In this document: positions 25,894-33,443 of the stretch, piece after piece
Numbering within the stretch: position 1 is the first letter of the stretch
Layout: each line of letters starts with the position of its first letter
Source: an uncultured Opitutia bacterium
GTDB lineage: Bacteria; Verrucomicrobiota; Verrucomicrobiia; Opitutales; Opitutaceae
DNA length: 64,000 bases
Direction: 5' to 3'
Assembly: GCA_903872505.1 (NCBI GenBank)
Contig: CAIQKV010000069.1
Span: 25,796-89,795, forward strand
The notes under the pieces: model-generated
Seen by the model: the letters and a program-made list of their open reading frames with translations, nothing else
Told to the model about the DNA's origin: nothing
The model's database searches: none
Position numbers and translations under genes: made by a program

Positions 25894-27381
25894 ATGCCCC
25901 TGCCCGCCACCACCGCCAGCCAGCTGCCCCTGTTCCATGTCGTCGGATTTTCCGGCCACCGGCAGCTCCCGGATGCCGCCGGCACCGCCCGGGCCGTGAC
26001 CCGCGCGCTGGAGTCCCTCCGGCAGGAGGCGACCGGCGAATGGGTGGCGCTCTCGTCCGTCGCCACGGGCGGCGACCTGCTGTTTGTGGCGCAGGCGCGG
26101 GCGCTCGGCCTGTCGTGGCACGCCATCCTGCCGCTGCCGAAGGCGGAGTTCGCCAGTGATTTCACCGCGGCGGAATGGGCCACGACCGAGGAGACGCTGA
26201 AGCAGGCGGAGCATGTGCGCATCATCACGGAGAACGGCTCGCGCGAGGACGCCTACCTCGACTGCGGCATGGAGACGGTCAACGGGGCCGACTTGCTGCT
26301 CGCGGTCTGGGACGGCCAGCCAGCCCGGGGCCGCGGCGGCACCGCCGAGGTGGTGGAATACGCCCGCTCCCTCGGCAAGCCGCTCATCGTGATCAACCCC
26401 GACACGATGGAAACCCGGCGGGAAAATTTTCCCCAGCTCGCGCGGGCCGACGCCAGCCTCACCTACCTCAACCGCCTCCCGGCGGCCCCGGACGGCGGGG
26501 CCAATCCCTTCAAGGCGCCGGACTTCATTTTCGCCTTCCAGAAGAAGGCGGACTACGCCGCCAGCCACGGGGCGCCCCAGTTCCGCCGGCTCATCGTCTC
26601 CACCGTGCTGCTGCACGTCGTCGCCACGATCGTCGCCGGCGCGGCGCTGGCCTTCGACCTGCACCTCGGCGCGCTGCCGTGGGTCAAGCTGCTCTGCCTC
26701 ATCGGCGCGCTCGGGGTGGCGCTGGTCCTGCGGTACCACCACTCGCACCACAACTGGGTGCGCTGCCGCCTCGCCGCCGAGTTCTGCCGCTCGGCCCTCG
26801 CCACGTGGGGCCTGCCGCGCGCCGCCCCGCTGTTCCAGGACCTGGACCTGCCCGGCGTGCACGCGCTGACCCGCTCGCTCCACATCCTGCACAGCCGTTC
26901 CGCCAACGCCCAGCCGATCCCCATGGCGGAATTCAAGCGCACCTACCTGGAAAAACGCATCGACGACCAGCTCGCGTACTACCAGCGGCAGGAGTCGCGC
27001 TCGCTGCCGCAGTTCACCCGGCTCAAGCTGGGCTTCTGGATCGCGACCATCCTGGCGCTCTCAAGCACCCTGGCCTACGCCGTCTGCCACACCATGGAGG
27101 TGGAGACGCCCCACTGGGTCACGACCACGGTGTTTTATTTCCTCCCGATCGCGCTGCCCGTCGTGGCCGCCGCCTTCATCTCGCTGATCTCGATCAACGA
27201 CCTCCAGCGGCGCGTGGCCCGCTACCGGGAGATGCGCGCCACGCTGGAGGACAGCCGCAAGCAGGTCGCCTTCTGCCAGACGTGGAACAGCCTCGAGCGC
27301 ATCGTCCTCAAGACCGAGCGCGCCCTGCTGCAGGAGGTGATCGAGTGGCACTCGATCACGAGCTTCACCGAGTCGCACTGA
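25894..27381 (+). CDS. SLOG domain - SLATT-type membrane effector protein
   Basis: A 495-residue protein. Residues about 12-200 form a SLOG/TRPM-LSDAT-like Rossmann nucleotide sensor: FSGHR (19-23), VATGGDLLF (56-64), and AVWDGQPARGRGGTAEVVEY (137-156) with the typical GGT-A loop, then PLIVIN. Residues 230-495 carry four membrane helices in two pairs (about 233-254, 262-280, 380-398, 411-432) with conserved helical flanks, resembling SLATT-type 2TM modules. In published comparative genomics, SLOG-SLATT pairs are proposed nucleotide-activated pore-forming effectors. ATG at 25894 is chosen since the SLOG fold starts there; the longer frame lies antisense to the TIR gene. Followed by a bidirectional terminator. 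Confidence 0.84.
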   Translation: MPLPATTASQLPLFHVVGFSGHRQLPDAAGTARAVTRALESLRQEATGEWVALSSVATGGDLLFVAQARALGLSWHAILPLPKAEFASDFTAAEWATTEETLKQAEHVRIITENGSREDAYLDCGMETVNGADLLLAVWDGQPARGRGGTAEVVEYARSLGKPLIVINPDTMETRRENFPQLARADASLTYLNRLPAAPDGGANPFKAPDFIFAFQKKADYAASHGAPQFRRLIVSTVLLHVVATIVAGAALAFDLHLGALPWVKLLCLIGALGVALVLRYHHSHHNWVRCRLAAEFCRSALATWGLPRAAPLFQDLDLPGVHALTRSLHILHSRSANAQPIPMAEFKRTYLEKRIDDQLAYYQRQESRSLPQFTRLKLGFWIATILALSSTLAYAVCHTMEVETPHWVTTTVFYFLPIALPVVAAAFISLISINDLQRRVARYREMRATLEDSRKQVAFCQTWNSLERIVLKTERALLQEVIEWHSITSFTESH

Positions 27382-27403
27382 GCGCGCCCGCGCCAAAAAA
27401 AGA

Positions 27404-27435
27404 GCCGGGGCGGAGGATTGCTCCCCCACCCCGGC
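27404..27435. terminator. Bidirectional rho-independent terminator
   Basis: A GC-rich stem, GCCGGGG (27404-27410) with CCCCGGC (27429-27435) and extra pairs inside, separates the convergent SLOG-SLATT gene and the small minus-strand gene. On the minus strand it is followed by a run of seven T after CTC, a strong terminator. On the plus strand it is followed by GTTGTTTGCTGTTT, a weaker one. Confidence 0.8.
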
Positions 27436-27447
27436 GTTGTTTGCTGT

Positions 27448-27705
27448 TTAAGCTGAAGCGGCCGGCTTCGCAGCCTGACGCCACAGCGGCTGCCGGACGA
27501 GACGGCGCCACACCTCGGGCAGGTGCCTGGCCGCCTGCGTCCAGTTGCGTTGCGGACTCTCGCGTCGTTGGGCCGGTTTTGGCTCCCCGGGCAGATCATC
27601 GTACGTGCGCTGGTAGGGGTCTTCCCCTGCATCCCAGCTGACGAACGCCGCCCCGGGAGAAATCCCCGGACTGATGACGTAGAGTTGTCTGGTCCTGTTC
27701 TTCAT
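27448..27705 (-). CDS. Hypothetical protein, 85 residues
   Basis: An 85-residue basic protein starting MKNRTRQLYVISPGISPG and rich in Arg, Pro and Trp (QAARHLPEVWRRLVRQPLW). I recognise no family. Support for its reality is positional: a strong minus-strand terminator begins 12 bp after its stop, and it has its own upstream gap of 155 bp. No clear Shine-Dalgarno sequence precedes the ATG. It has no signal peptide or membrane helix. Cytosolic location is likely. Confidence 0.55.
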   Translation of the reverse strand: MKNRTRQLYVISPGISPGAAFVSWDAGEDPYQRTYDDLPGEPKPAQRRESPQRNWTQAARHLPEVWRRLVRQPLWRQAAKPAASA

Positions 27706-27860
27706 GGTCGGAAGGAAGCTTCACCGCGGGAATGCGGCAACGCCTCCAGACCGACCAGGAAAGTGGCAAAGAACGGCCGCAAGCTGCGCCGCCGCCCCCG
27801 GGCGTCAAGCGCCGGTGCCGTCACATTCCGGTCACAGCGTCACTAGCCAATGACCCGGCG

Positions 27861-28454
27861 TCACTTGCCGAGTTTTTTCAGCGCCTTGTTGATCTTGGTC
27901 AGGTCGCAGACCTCGGGGTGGTAATCCGGGCCGAGCCATTCGAGCCACTCGCGCCCGAGGTCGGTGTGCGGCTCCTTGATGCACGCCAGCATGTCCTGGA
28001 ACGCCTCCAGCCCGCCGCAATCCTCCGGCGGCCCGGCGCGCTCGCCGGCCAGGCAGACCGGAAACGCCACGCCCTTCTCGATCACGCCGACCCGCTCGAC
28101 CTTGAGCTCGACCTGCCAGCCGTCGCCGAAGTTGTAGTCGTAGGTGAAGCGGGCCCGGTGCTCGAGGTCGAGGTCCGCCAGCGAGACGTCGCGGTCGTCC
28201 TCGATGCTGAGGTCGTCGCGCTTCAGCGGGTTGCCATAATGCAGGTCGTCGAGGTTGAAGGCGTGGGTCTGGTAGTCGAACCAGTCGAAGAGGATCTGGA
28301 TGCTGTCGTGCAGCCGCGAGAGCCACATGGATTCGCGCACGCTCAGCCGCCGCCAGATGCGCGGCGAGCAGCCGGCCACGGTGAGCCGCAGCGTGAAGAA
28401 CCGCTCGGGCGGCTTCTTGGCCGCGGCGCCCTTGCCTTCCTGGAGACCGATCAT
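27861..28454 (-). CDS. Plasmid pRiA4b ORF-3-like family protein
   Basis: A 197-residue protein of the pRiA4b ORF-3 (PF07929-type) family. Recognisable are the opening strand LRLTVAGCSPRIWRRLSV, the helix LHDSIQILFDWFDYQTHAF, and YDYNFGDGWQVELKVE followed by CLAGERAGPPEDCGG. The fold is a small cytosolic alpha/beta domain of unknown function; family members occur on plasmids and chromosomes alike, so it does not itself indicate a mobile element. The gene lies 69 nt downstream of the TonB-dependent receptor in the same direction but is probably unrelated. Confidence 0.85.
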   Translation of the reverse strand: MIGLQEGKGAAAKKPPERFFTLRLTVAGCSPRIWRRLSVRESMWLSRLHDSIQILFDWFDYQTHAFNLDDLHYGNPLKRDDLSIEDDRDVSLADLDLEHRARFTYDYNFGDGWQVELKVERVGVIEKGVAFPVCLAGERAGPPEDCGGLEAFQDMLACIKEPHTDLGREWLEWLGPDYHPEVCDLTKINKALKKLGK

Positions 28455-28523
28455 GGCCCGAGTTGTACGCCGCCGCCCGCCGTGCGCAAGCGAGAGGTCA
28501 CGCGCCCAGCGCCCGGCGCGACC

Positions 28524-30872
28524 TCAGAATTTGAATTTGAAATACCCTTCCAGGCGGAACGGCAGCGCGGGAAAGATCAGCTCGCTGGCCGTGTAGGCGT
28601 CGCCGTTGTGGATCCAGTTGCGCTGGCCGGTGAGGTTGAGGAGGTCGAGGTTCACCGACCAGCGCCGGGCCTCGTAGAACAGCGCGCCGTTGAGCGCGTA
28701 CTGCGCGGGGATGTGCCACTCGTTGTCGAGGTTGCCGCGCTGCCAGCTCTGCCACTGGAGGTTGAGGCCGGCGCCCCATCCGCCCTCCAGCCGGTAGCGC
28801 ACGCTGCCGTTGAGCAGGACCTTCGACATCCCCAGCAGCGGCCAGTCCCCCGCGGGCACCTGGTCCGCATACGGATCGTAGGCCGCGGTGCCGGTGCCCC
28901 GCCCGCCGGGTCCGCGGCCGAGCGCGTAGGCGGCGTAAATCGAGCGGCCGCCCAGCTGGAATGGCGCGGAATCGACATAGTGGCCGTCCTGGAACGTCGC
29001 ATTGGCGGTGGCGCTGAACCGCGTGTCGGGCTGGTAGACCGCCTCCAGCTCGAGCCCGCGGAGCAGGATGTCGTCGTGCTCGCCGCCGACCCCGATCTTC
29101 GTGCGCCGCTGGTCAAAGAGCGCCGCGGCCGCGAACAACCGGTGGTCCAGCAGCGAGAATTTCGCGCCGGCCTCGGCGAGGTCGCTGCGGTTGCGGAAGT
29201 CGTTGTGGTTCAGCGCGCCGGTGCCGTCGCCCCGGTCCTTCAGGATGAGCCCGCCGCCCGCCAGGTTGCCCTCGACCGCGCGGATCCGCTGGTAGGTCGC
29301 GTAGAGCGAGGTCGTCGGCGTCGGCCGGAAGATGAGGCTGGTCGTCGGCGAAAACGTGCCGACGTTGGCGGAGTCGTGCCACGGGGTCGTGCCGGCCGGC
29401 GCCAGCGGGTCGCGGGCGTCGCCGCGGTACAGGTCGCCGCGCAGGCCGGCGATGAACGAGAGCCGGGGGGTGAACTTGAGCTCGTGCTGCCAGAAGGCCG
29501 CGAGATCCCAGAGCGTGCTGTGGTCCGTCTCGGGACTACCCCATGCCGCCGGGAAGAACGGCCGCCCGCCGGGGCCGGCGACGCCGGGATAGTAGGAGTT
29601 GGGATACTGCGCCGCCTCGTTGAAGGTGCGCGACGGGTCGGTGAGGTCGAAGTTGTAGATGTATTCGTTGAAATAGTTCTCGTAGCTGAGCGCGCGCGCC
29701 TCGCGGACCGTCACGCCGGCGACGACCGACGACGGCAGCGCGGCGGCGCTCCAGTCGCCGTGCAGCTCGGTGCGGTTCTCGAACGTGTGCTGCGTGACGT
29801 ACTCGGCGTACTCGAACTGCTGGAAACGGCGGCGGTTCACGTACTCGAACAGCGTGCGGTTCACGAGCGTCAGCGCCGGGGAGAACCCGTGCGTGACGAT
29901 CAACTGCGCGCGCACGACGTTGGCGTTGGAAAAATCCCCCCGCGAAAACAGCGTGGCCTCCCACGGCAGCGGCACCGCGCCGGTGGCCGGGATCGGGCCC
30001 GGGAACGGGGAGGTGTCGGCCGCCGCGCCGGTGTAGTAGGTCCCGCGCCAGATCAGGTCCTGGTTGACGCGGTTGACGCCGAGCGTCTCGGGCGGGTTTT
30101 GCCAGAAATACTGCGCGCTGAAATCCACCGTCGTCGCCGCCCCGGGCTTCCAGGTGAGCGCGGCGAACACATCCTGCCGGCTGTCCGGCGCGGCGTTCTG
30201 GCGGAAAAACGTGTCGCCGCCCTTCGCCTCGTAGCTCAGCCGCCAGGCGAGGCGGTCGTTGACCGGCGCGGTCGTGTCGATCTGCACCGAGCCGTTGAGA
30301 GAGGAGACCTGGCCCGGGGCCCAGGTCCCGAGCCGGGTCGTCACGGTCGTCGCGGGGCCGGAAAAACCCGGCGACTTCGTGACATAGTTCACGTAGCCCC
30401 CGGTGAAATAGCCGGCGCCGAAGACCGCCGAGCCGGGGCCGCGCACGAGATCGACGGCCTCGACGCCGTTGAACGACGGGAAATACCCGTAGAAGTTGTA
30501 GCTGAGCCGCTGGCCGTTGAGGTAGGTCTCGGCCAGGTCGCCGCGCAAATTCGGCATGGTGATGTTGCCGTAGGCCGCGCCGACGTAGGCGCTCGGCGAA
30601 TACAGCAGGATCTCCTGCACCCCGTGGATCTGGCGCTCGTTGAAGAGGGCCGTGGTGATCGTGCTCACGCCCCGCGGCGTGTCCAGCGGCCCGCGCGCGT
30701 CGCCCATCACCGCCGCGGTCTCGCGCGTGAGCGGGTTGACCGACTGGTCCACGGGCACGCCGGTGACGAGAAAGCGGGAGAGCGTGGTGACGTCAGGCGC
30801 GTCCTGCGCGCCGGCACGGGCGAGGCTCAGGGCGCCGGCGGCGAGGAGAAGGAGGCGGTGCGGGAGTTTCAT
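28524..30872 (-). CDS. TonB-dependent outer-membrane receptor, TPP-riboswitch controlled
   Basis: A 782-residue TonB-dependent receptor. A signal peptide (residues 1-22, ending AGA-Q) precedes a plug domain with LDTPRGVSTITTALF, NLRGDLAETYLNGQRLSYNF and VDLVRGPGSAVFGAGYFTGG, then a long beta barrel ending in the C-terminal aromatic FKFKF typical of outer-membrane proteins. The plug resembles siderophore receptors. A TPP riboswitch upstream (30948-31038) argues instead for uptake of thiamin or a precursor. The ATG at 30872 is chosen for the signal peptide; no Shine-Dalgarno is visible, so translation control by the leader is possible. No thiamin synthesis gene is adjacent. Confidence 0.9.
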   Translation of the reverse strand: MKLPHRLLLLAAGALSLARAGAQDAPDVTTLSRFLVTGVPVDQSVNPLTRETAAVMGDARGPLDTPRGVSTITTALFNERQIHGVQEILLYSPSAYVGAAYGNITMPNLRGDLAETYLNGQRLSYNFYGYFPSFNGVEAVDLVRGPGSAVFGAGYFTGGYVNYVTKSPGFSGPATTVTTRLGTWAPGQVSSLNGSVQIDTTAPVNDRLAWRLSYEAKGGDTFFRQNAAPDSRQDVFAALTWKPGAATTVDFSAQYFWQNPPETLGVNRVNQDLIWRGTYYTGAAADTSPFPGPIPATGAVPLPWEATLFSRGDFSNANVVRAQLIVTHGFSPALTLVNRTLFEYVNRRRFQQFEYAEYVTQHTFENRTELHGDWSAAALPSSVVAGVTVREARALSYENYFNEYIYNFDLTDPSRTFNEAAQYPNSYYPGVAGPGGRPFFPAAWGSPETDHSTLWDLAAFWQHELKFTPRLSFIAGLRGDLYRGDARDPLAPAGTTPWHDSANVGTFSPTTSLIFRPTPTTSLYATYQRIRAVEGNLAGGGLILKDRGDGTGALNHNDFRNRSDLAEAGAKFSLLDHRLFAAAALFDQRRTKIGVGGEHDDILLRGLELEAVYQPDTRFSATANATFQDGHYVDSAPFQLGGRSIYAAYALGRGPGGRGTGTAAYDPYADQVPAGDWPLLGMSKVLLNGSVRYRLEGGWGAGLNLQWQSWQRGNLDNEWHIPAQYALNGALFYEARRWSVNLDLLNLTGQRNWIHNGDAYTASELIFPALPFRLEGYFKFKF

Positions 30873-30947
30873 GGGAGGTGTGGCCCGCCCCAAACCGGAC
30901 TCCCGGCGAAAGCGGCGCCGCCCGCCCCGTGGCGCTGACAGCGCCTG

Positions 30948-31038
30948 CTGTTTCCTTCGTCGGCATGATCCGTTTCAGGTTCGAAGGGTCGAGCAGCCGG
31001 TCGTGCCGCAATCTCAGTCCTCCGCGGAGGACACCCCT
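30948..31038 (-). ncRNA. TPP (THI-box) riboswitch
   Basis: On the minus strand the conserved THI elements appear in order: GGGGTGTCC, ACTGAGA, then CGACCCTTCGAACCTGA, then ACGGATCATGCCGACGAAGG and a terminal AAAC. These are the known thiamin-pyrophosphate-binding residues (CTGAGA in the pyrimidine-sensor side, ACCC-TT-GAACCTGA and the GGATCATGCC pyrophosphate helix). It lies about 75 nt before the receptor ATG. Downstream a GGCGCT-GTC-AGCGCC hairpin (30931-30945) has no U-run, so control is probably at translation. TPP would repress the receptor. Confidence 0.92.
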
Positions 31039-31119
31039 ACAGGCAAGAGCGGTGAAAGCGCGCCGCGGGCGGCGGCGCAAGCCAATCCTTCCGCCGGGGC
31101 GCGAATCCCAGAAACACAA

Positions 31120-31143
31120 GAGCCGCCCCTTTCGGAGCGGCTC
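31120..31143. terminator. Hairpin in the 30873-31380 gap
   Basis: GAGCCGCCCC (31120-31129) pairs with GGAGCGGCTC (31134-31143) around a TTTC loop with one mismatch. On the minus strand it is followed by TTGTGTTTCTGG, a weak U tract. It could terminate something read leftward from 31144-31380, but no gene is evident there. The rest of this 508-bp gap holds the TPP riboswitch and an AT-rich stretch (31240-31330) that probably contains the promoter of the SIMPL gene. Confidence 0.45.
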
Positions 31144-31380
31144 GAGTGACCTAACACCAAGCAAACCGTAAGAACTACAAACGATTACCGTTCCCGTGAA
31201 CGATAATTGACTACGCAGAGATAGACGGGCGGGCGCGCAAAACGCTCAAAAAAATCCCGGGTTTGTTCACGCCCGATTATATTACGCAAGTGATTGTATT
31301 ACAATTACTATGGCATTGTGAATGACTTGAGTTGGACAACTATGACACGCAAGCCGAGGGCTATCCGCACACCATTTCCC

Positions 31381-32124
31381 ATGGAAACCCACCCTTCCCG
31401 CCCGCATCTCTTCGGCCTCCTCGCCGGCCTGTTTCTCGCCGCTGGTCTCTGCTTTGCCTCCATTGTCTTCACCCGGACCTGGACCCACCTCCATGAATCC
31501 CAAGTCATCGAGGTGACCGGTTCCGCGCGAAAAAACGTGCAGTCCGATCTCGTCGTCTGGCGCGCCAGCTTCGGCGTGGACGACGAGTCCCTCCTGGCGG
31601 CGCATGAAAAGCTCAAGTCCGCCCTCGGGCAAGTGGACGCGTTCCTGCGCGCGAAGGGCGTGAAGGAATTCACCCTCCTGCCGGTGCAGATCCGCGAGAT
31701 CACGGCGCGCGCAAGAAACGGCGACGAGGAAACCGTGACGAAGCGCCTCGGCTACCGTCTCGTCCAGCGGATCGAGATCAAGTCGACCGACATCGCGACG
31801 ACCACGCGGCTGGGCACGGAATCCGCCGCGTTGCTGGCGCAGGGCATCGCGCTCGTATCGGAGGGACTCGAGTTCATCTACACCAAGGCGAGCGAGGCGA
31901 AGATCGAGATGATGGCTGAGGCGACCAAGGATGCGCGCGCCCGGGCGGAACAGATCGCCGGGCAGGGCGGTCGCCGGATCAAGGAGCTGCGCACCGCCCG
32001 CATGGGCGTCGTGCAGATCAACCCGCTTTATTCGAGCGCGACCAGCTGGGAGGGGAACAACGACACCACCGCGCCCGAGAAAACCATCACCACCACCGTC
32101 AGCGCGACCTTCTCGCTCCAATGA
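31381..32124 (+). CDS. SIMPL domain (DUF541) protein
   Basis: A 247-residue envelope protein. An N-terminal membrane anchor (LFGLLAGLFLAAGLCFASIV, about residues 10-29) is followed by a SIMPL/DUF541 domain: VIEVTGSARKNVQSDLVVWR, then a helix-rich middle and KASEAKIEMMAEATKDARAR plus TTTVSATFSL at the end. The family is periplasmic or membrane-tethered and of unknown function. ATG at 31381 gives the best anchor start; an ATG at 31342 and an earlier one at 31294 are possible. It is convergent with kamA (19-nt gap). Confidence 0.85.
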   Translation: METHPSRPHLFGLLAGLFLAAGLCFASIVFTRTWTHLHESQVIEVTGSARKNVQSDLVVWRASFGVDDESLLAAHEKLKSALGQVDAFLRAKGVKEFTLLPVQIREITARARNGDEETVTKRLGYRLVQRIEIKSTDIATTTRLGTESAALLAQGIALVSEGLEFIYTKASEAKIEMMAEATKDARARAEQIAGQGGRRIKELRTARMGVVQINPLYSSATSWEGNNDTTAPEKTITTTVSATFSLQ

Positions 32125-32143
32125 CGGGCACGGGGCAACGCCG

Positions 32144-33325
32144 TCACCGGGCCGGGATCTTCTCGACCGGGGCCGCGGGCGCCACCACCGGCACGCTCTT
32201 GAGCGGGTACACGAACCGCTCGCCCTCGTAATTGCGGAACACCACCTCGTCGTCCGTGATCTTTTCGACGTACTCGGGATTGACCGGCACCTTGCCGCCG
32301 CCGCCCGGGGCGTCGATGACGTACTGCGGCACGGCGTAGCCGGTCGTGTGGCCGCGCAGTGCGCGGATGATCTCGATGCCCTTGCGGACATCGACCTTGA
32401 AGTGCGCGCCCCCGGTGATGAGGTCCATCTGGTAGAGATAGTAGGGCCGCACGCGCATCCGCAGCAGCCGGTGGACCAGCGCCGCCATCACGTCCGCATC
32501 GTCGTTCACCCCGGCAAGCAGCACGCTCTGGTTGCCGAGTGGCACGCCGGCAAACGCCAGCCGCTCGCATGCGTCCTTGAGCTCGGCCGTGCACTCCTTC
32601 GGGTGGTTCACGTGGATGCTCATCCAGATCGGCCCGTACTGCTCGAAGATCTCGCAGAGCGCGGGCGTGATCCGTTGCGGCAGGAACACCGGGATGCGCG
32701 AGCCGATGCGGATGAACTCCACGTGCTTGATCGCGCGCAGCCGGCTGATCAGGTGCTCGAGCTTCTTGTCCGAGAGCAGCAGCGGGTCGCCGCCGGAGAG
32801 CAGCACGTCGCGCACCTCGGGATGGTCCTCGATGTAGCGGAGCGCCTGCTCGTATTCCGGATGAAAATTATAGTCCTGCGCATTGGAGACGAGCCGGCTC
32901 CGGGTGCAGTAGCGGCAGTAGGCCGCACAGCGGTCCGTCACCAGGAACAGCACCCGGTCCGGATACCGGTGCACCAGGCCCGGCACCGGCGAATGCCCGT
33001 CCTCGCCCAGCGAATCGAGCTCCTCCCCGGTCGACAGCTGCATCTCCCCCGACCGCGGGATGACCTGCTTCCGGATGGGGCAGTTCGGGTCATGGCGGTC
33101 GATCAGGTTGAAAAAATAGGGCGTGATCGCGAGCGAGAGCTTCTGGCCGGCAAAATCGCAGCCGGCCTTCTCGTCCGCCGTGAGCGTCATAAACTGTTCC
33201 AGCTGCGCGACACTCGTGATGCGGTTCTTGAGCTGCCACGTCCAGTCGCGCCAGTCGCTGGCGGGAATGTGCTGCCAAAGCCCCTGCCCTTCGAACCAGG
33301 CGGAGCGGTCTTCGGTGTAGGGCAT
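32144..33325 (-). CDS. kamA: KamA-family radical SAM aminomutase (lysine 2,3-aminomutase-like)
   Basis: A 393-residue radical-SAM, PLP-dependent enzyme. The cluster motif is CAAYCRYC (Cys133, 137, 140), followed by TRSR. LLSGGDPLLLSDKKLEHLI and DAPGGGGKVP (the KamA PLP-lysine loop) are both present. Family members convert L-lysine to beta-lysine (fermentation or osmolyte synthesis); related EpmB proteins act on EF-P and are usually shorter. No kamDE, epmA/efp or acetyl-beta-lysine genes are adjacent, so the physiological role is open. Divergent from carA with 118 bp between starts. Confidence 0.9.
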   Translation of the reverse strand: MPYTEDRSAWFEGQGLWQHIPASDWRDWTWQLKNRITSVAQLEQFMTLTADEKAGCDFAGQKLSLAITPYFFNLIDRHDPNCPIRKQVIPRSGEMQLSTGEELDSLGEDGHSPVPGLVHRYPDRVLFLVTDRCAAYCRYCTRSRLVSNAQDYNFHPEYEQALRYIEDHPEVRDVLLSGGDPLLLSDKKLEHLISRLRAIKHVEFIRIGSRIPVFLPQRITPALCEIFEQYGPIWMSIHVNHPKECTAELKDACERLAFAGVPLGNQSVLLAGVNDDADVMAALVHRLLRMRVRPYYLYQMDLITGGAHFKVDVRKGIEIIRALRGHTTGYAVPQYVIDAPGGGGKVPVNPEYVEKITDDEVVFRNYEGERFVYPLKSVPVVAPAAPVEKIPAR

Positions 33326-33443
33326 TGGTTGGTCGGAAACGGGTAAGGGGCCCGGCCCGTCCTGTCAAATGGCGGGGTAAAATTGCCCCCGGGCCATGTT
33401 TCCCCTTGGCAGACCCGCACCAACGCCTTTTCGTCAGGCTTTA

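Noticed and set aside
27861..28454. pRiA4b ORF-3-like gene as evidence for a plasmid or IS insertion
   Set aside because: The family is common on chromosomes and no transposase, IS ends or plasmid genes were seen nearby.
27732..30938. 1068-residue plus-strand frame opposite the TonB receptor
   Set aside because: Arg/Val/Ala-rich antisense of a well-supported receptor gene and of the riboswitch.
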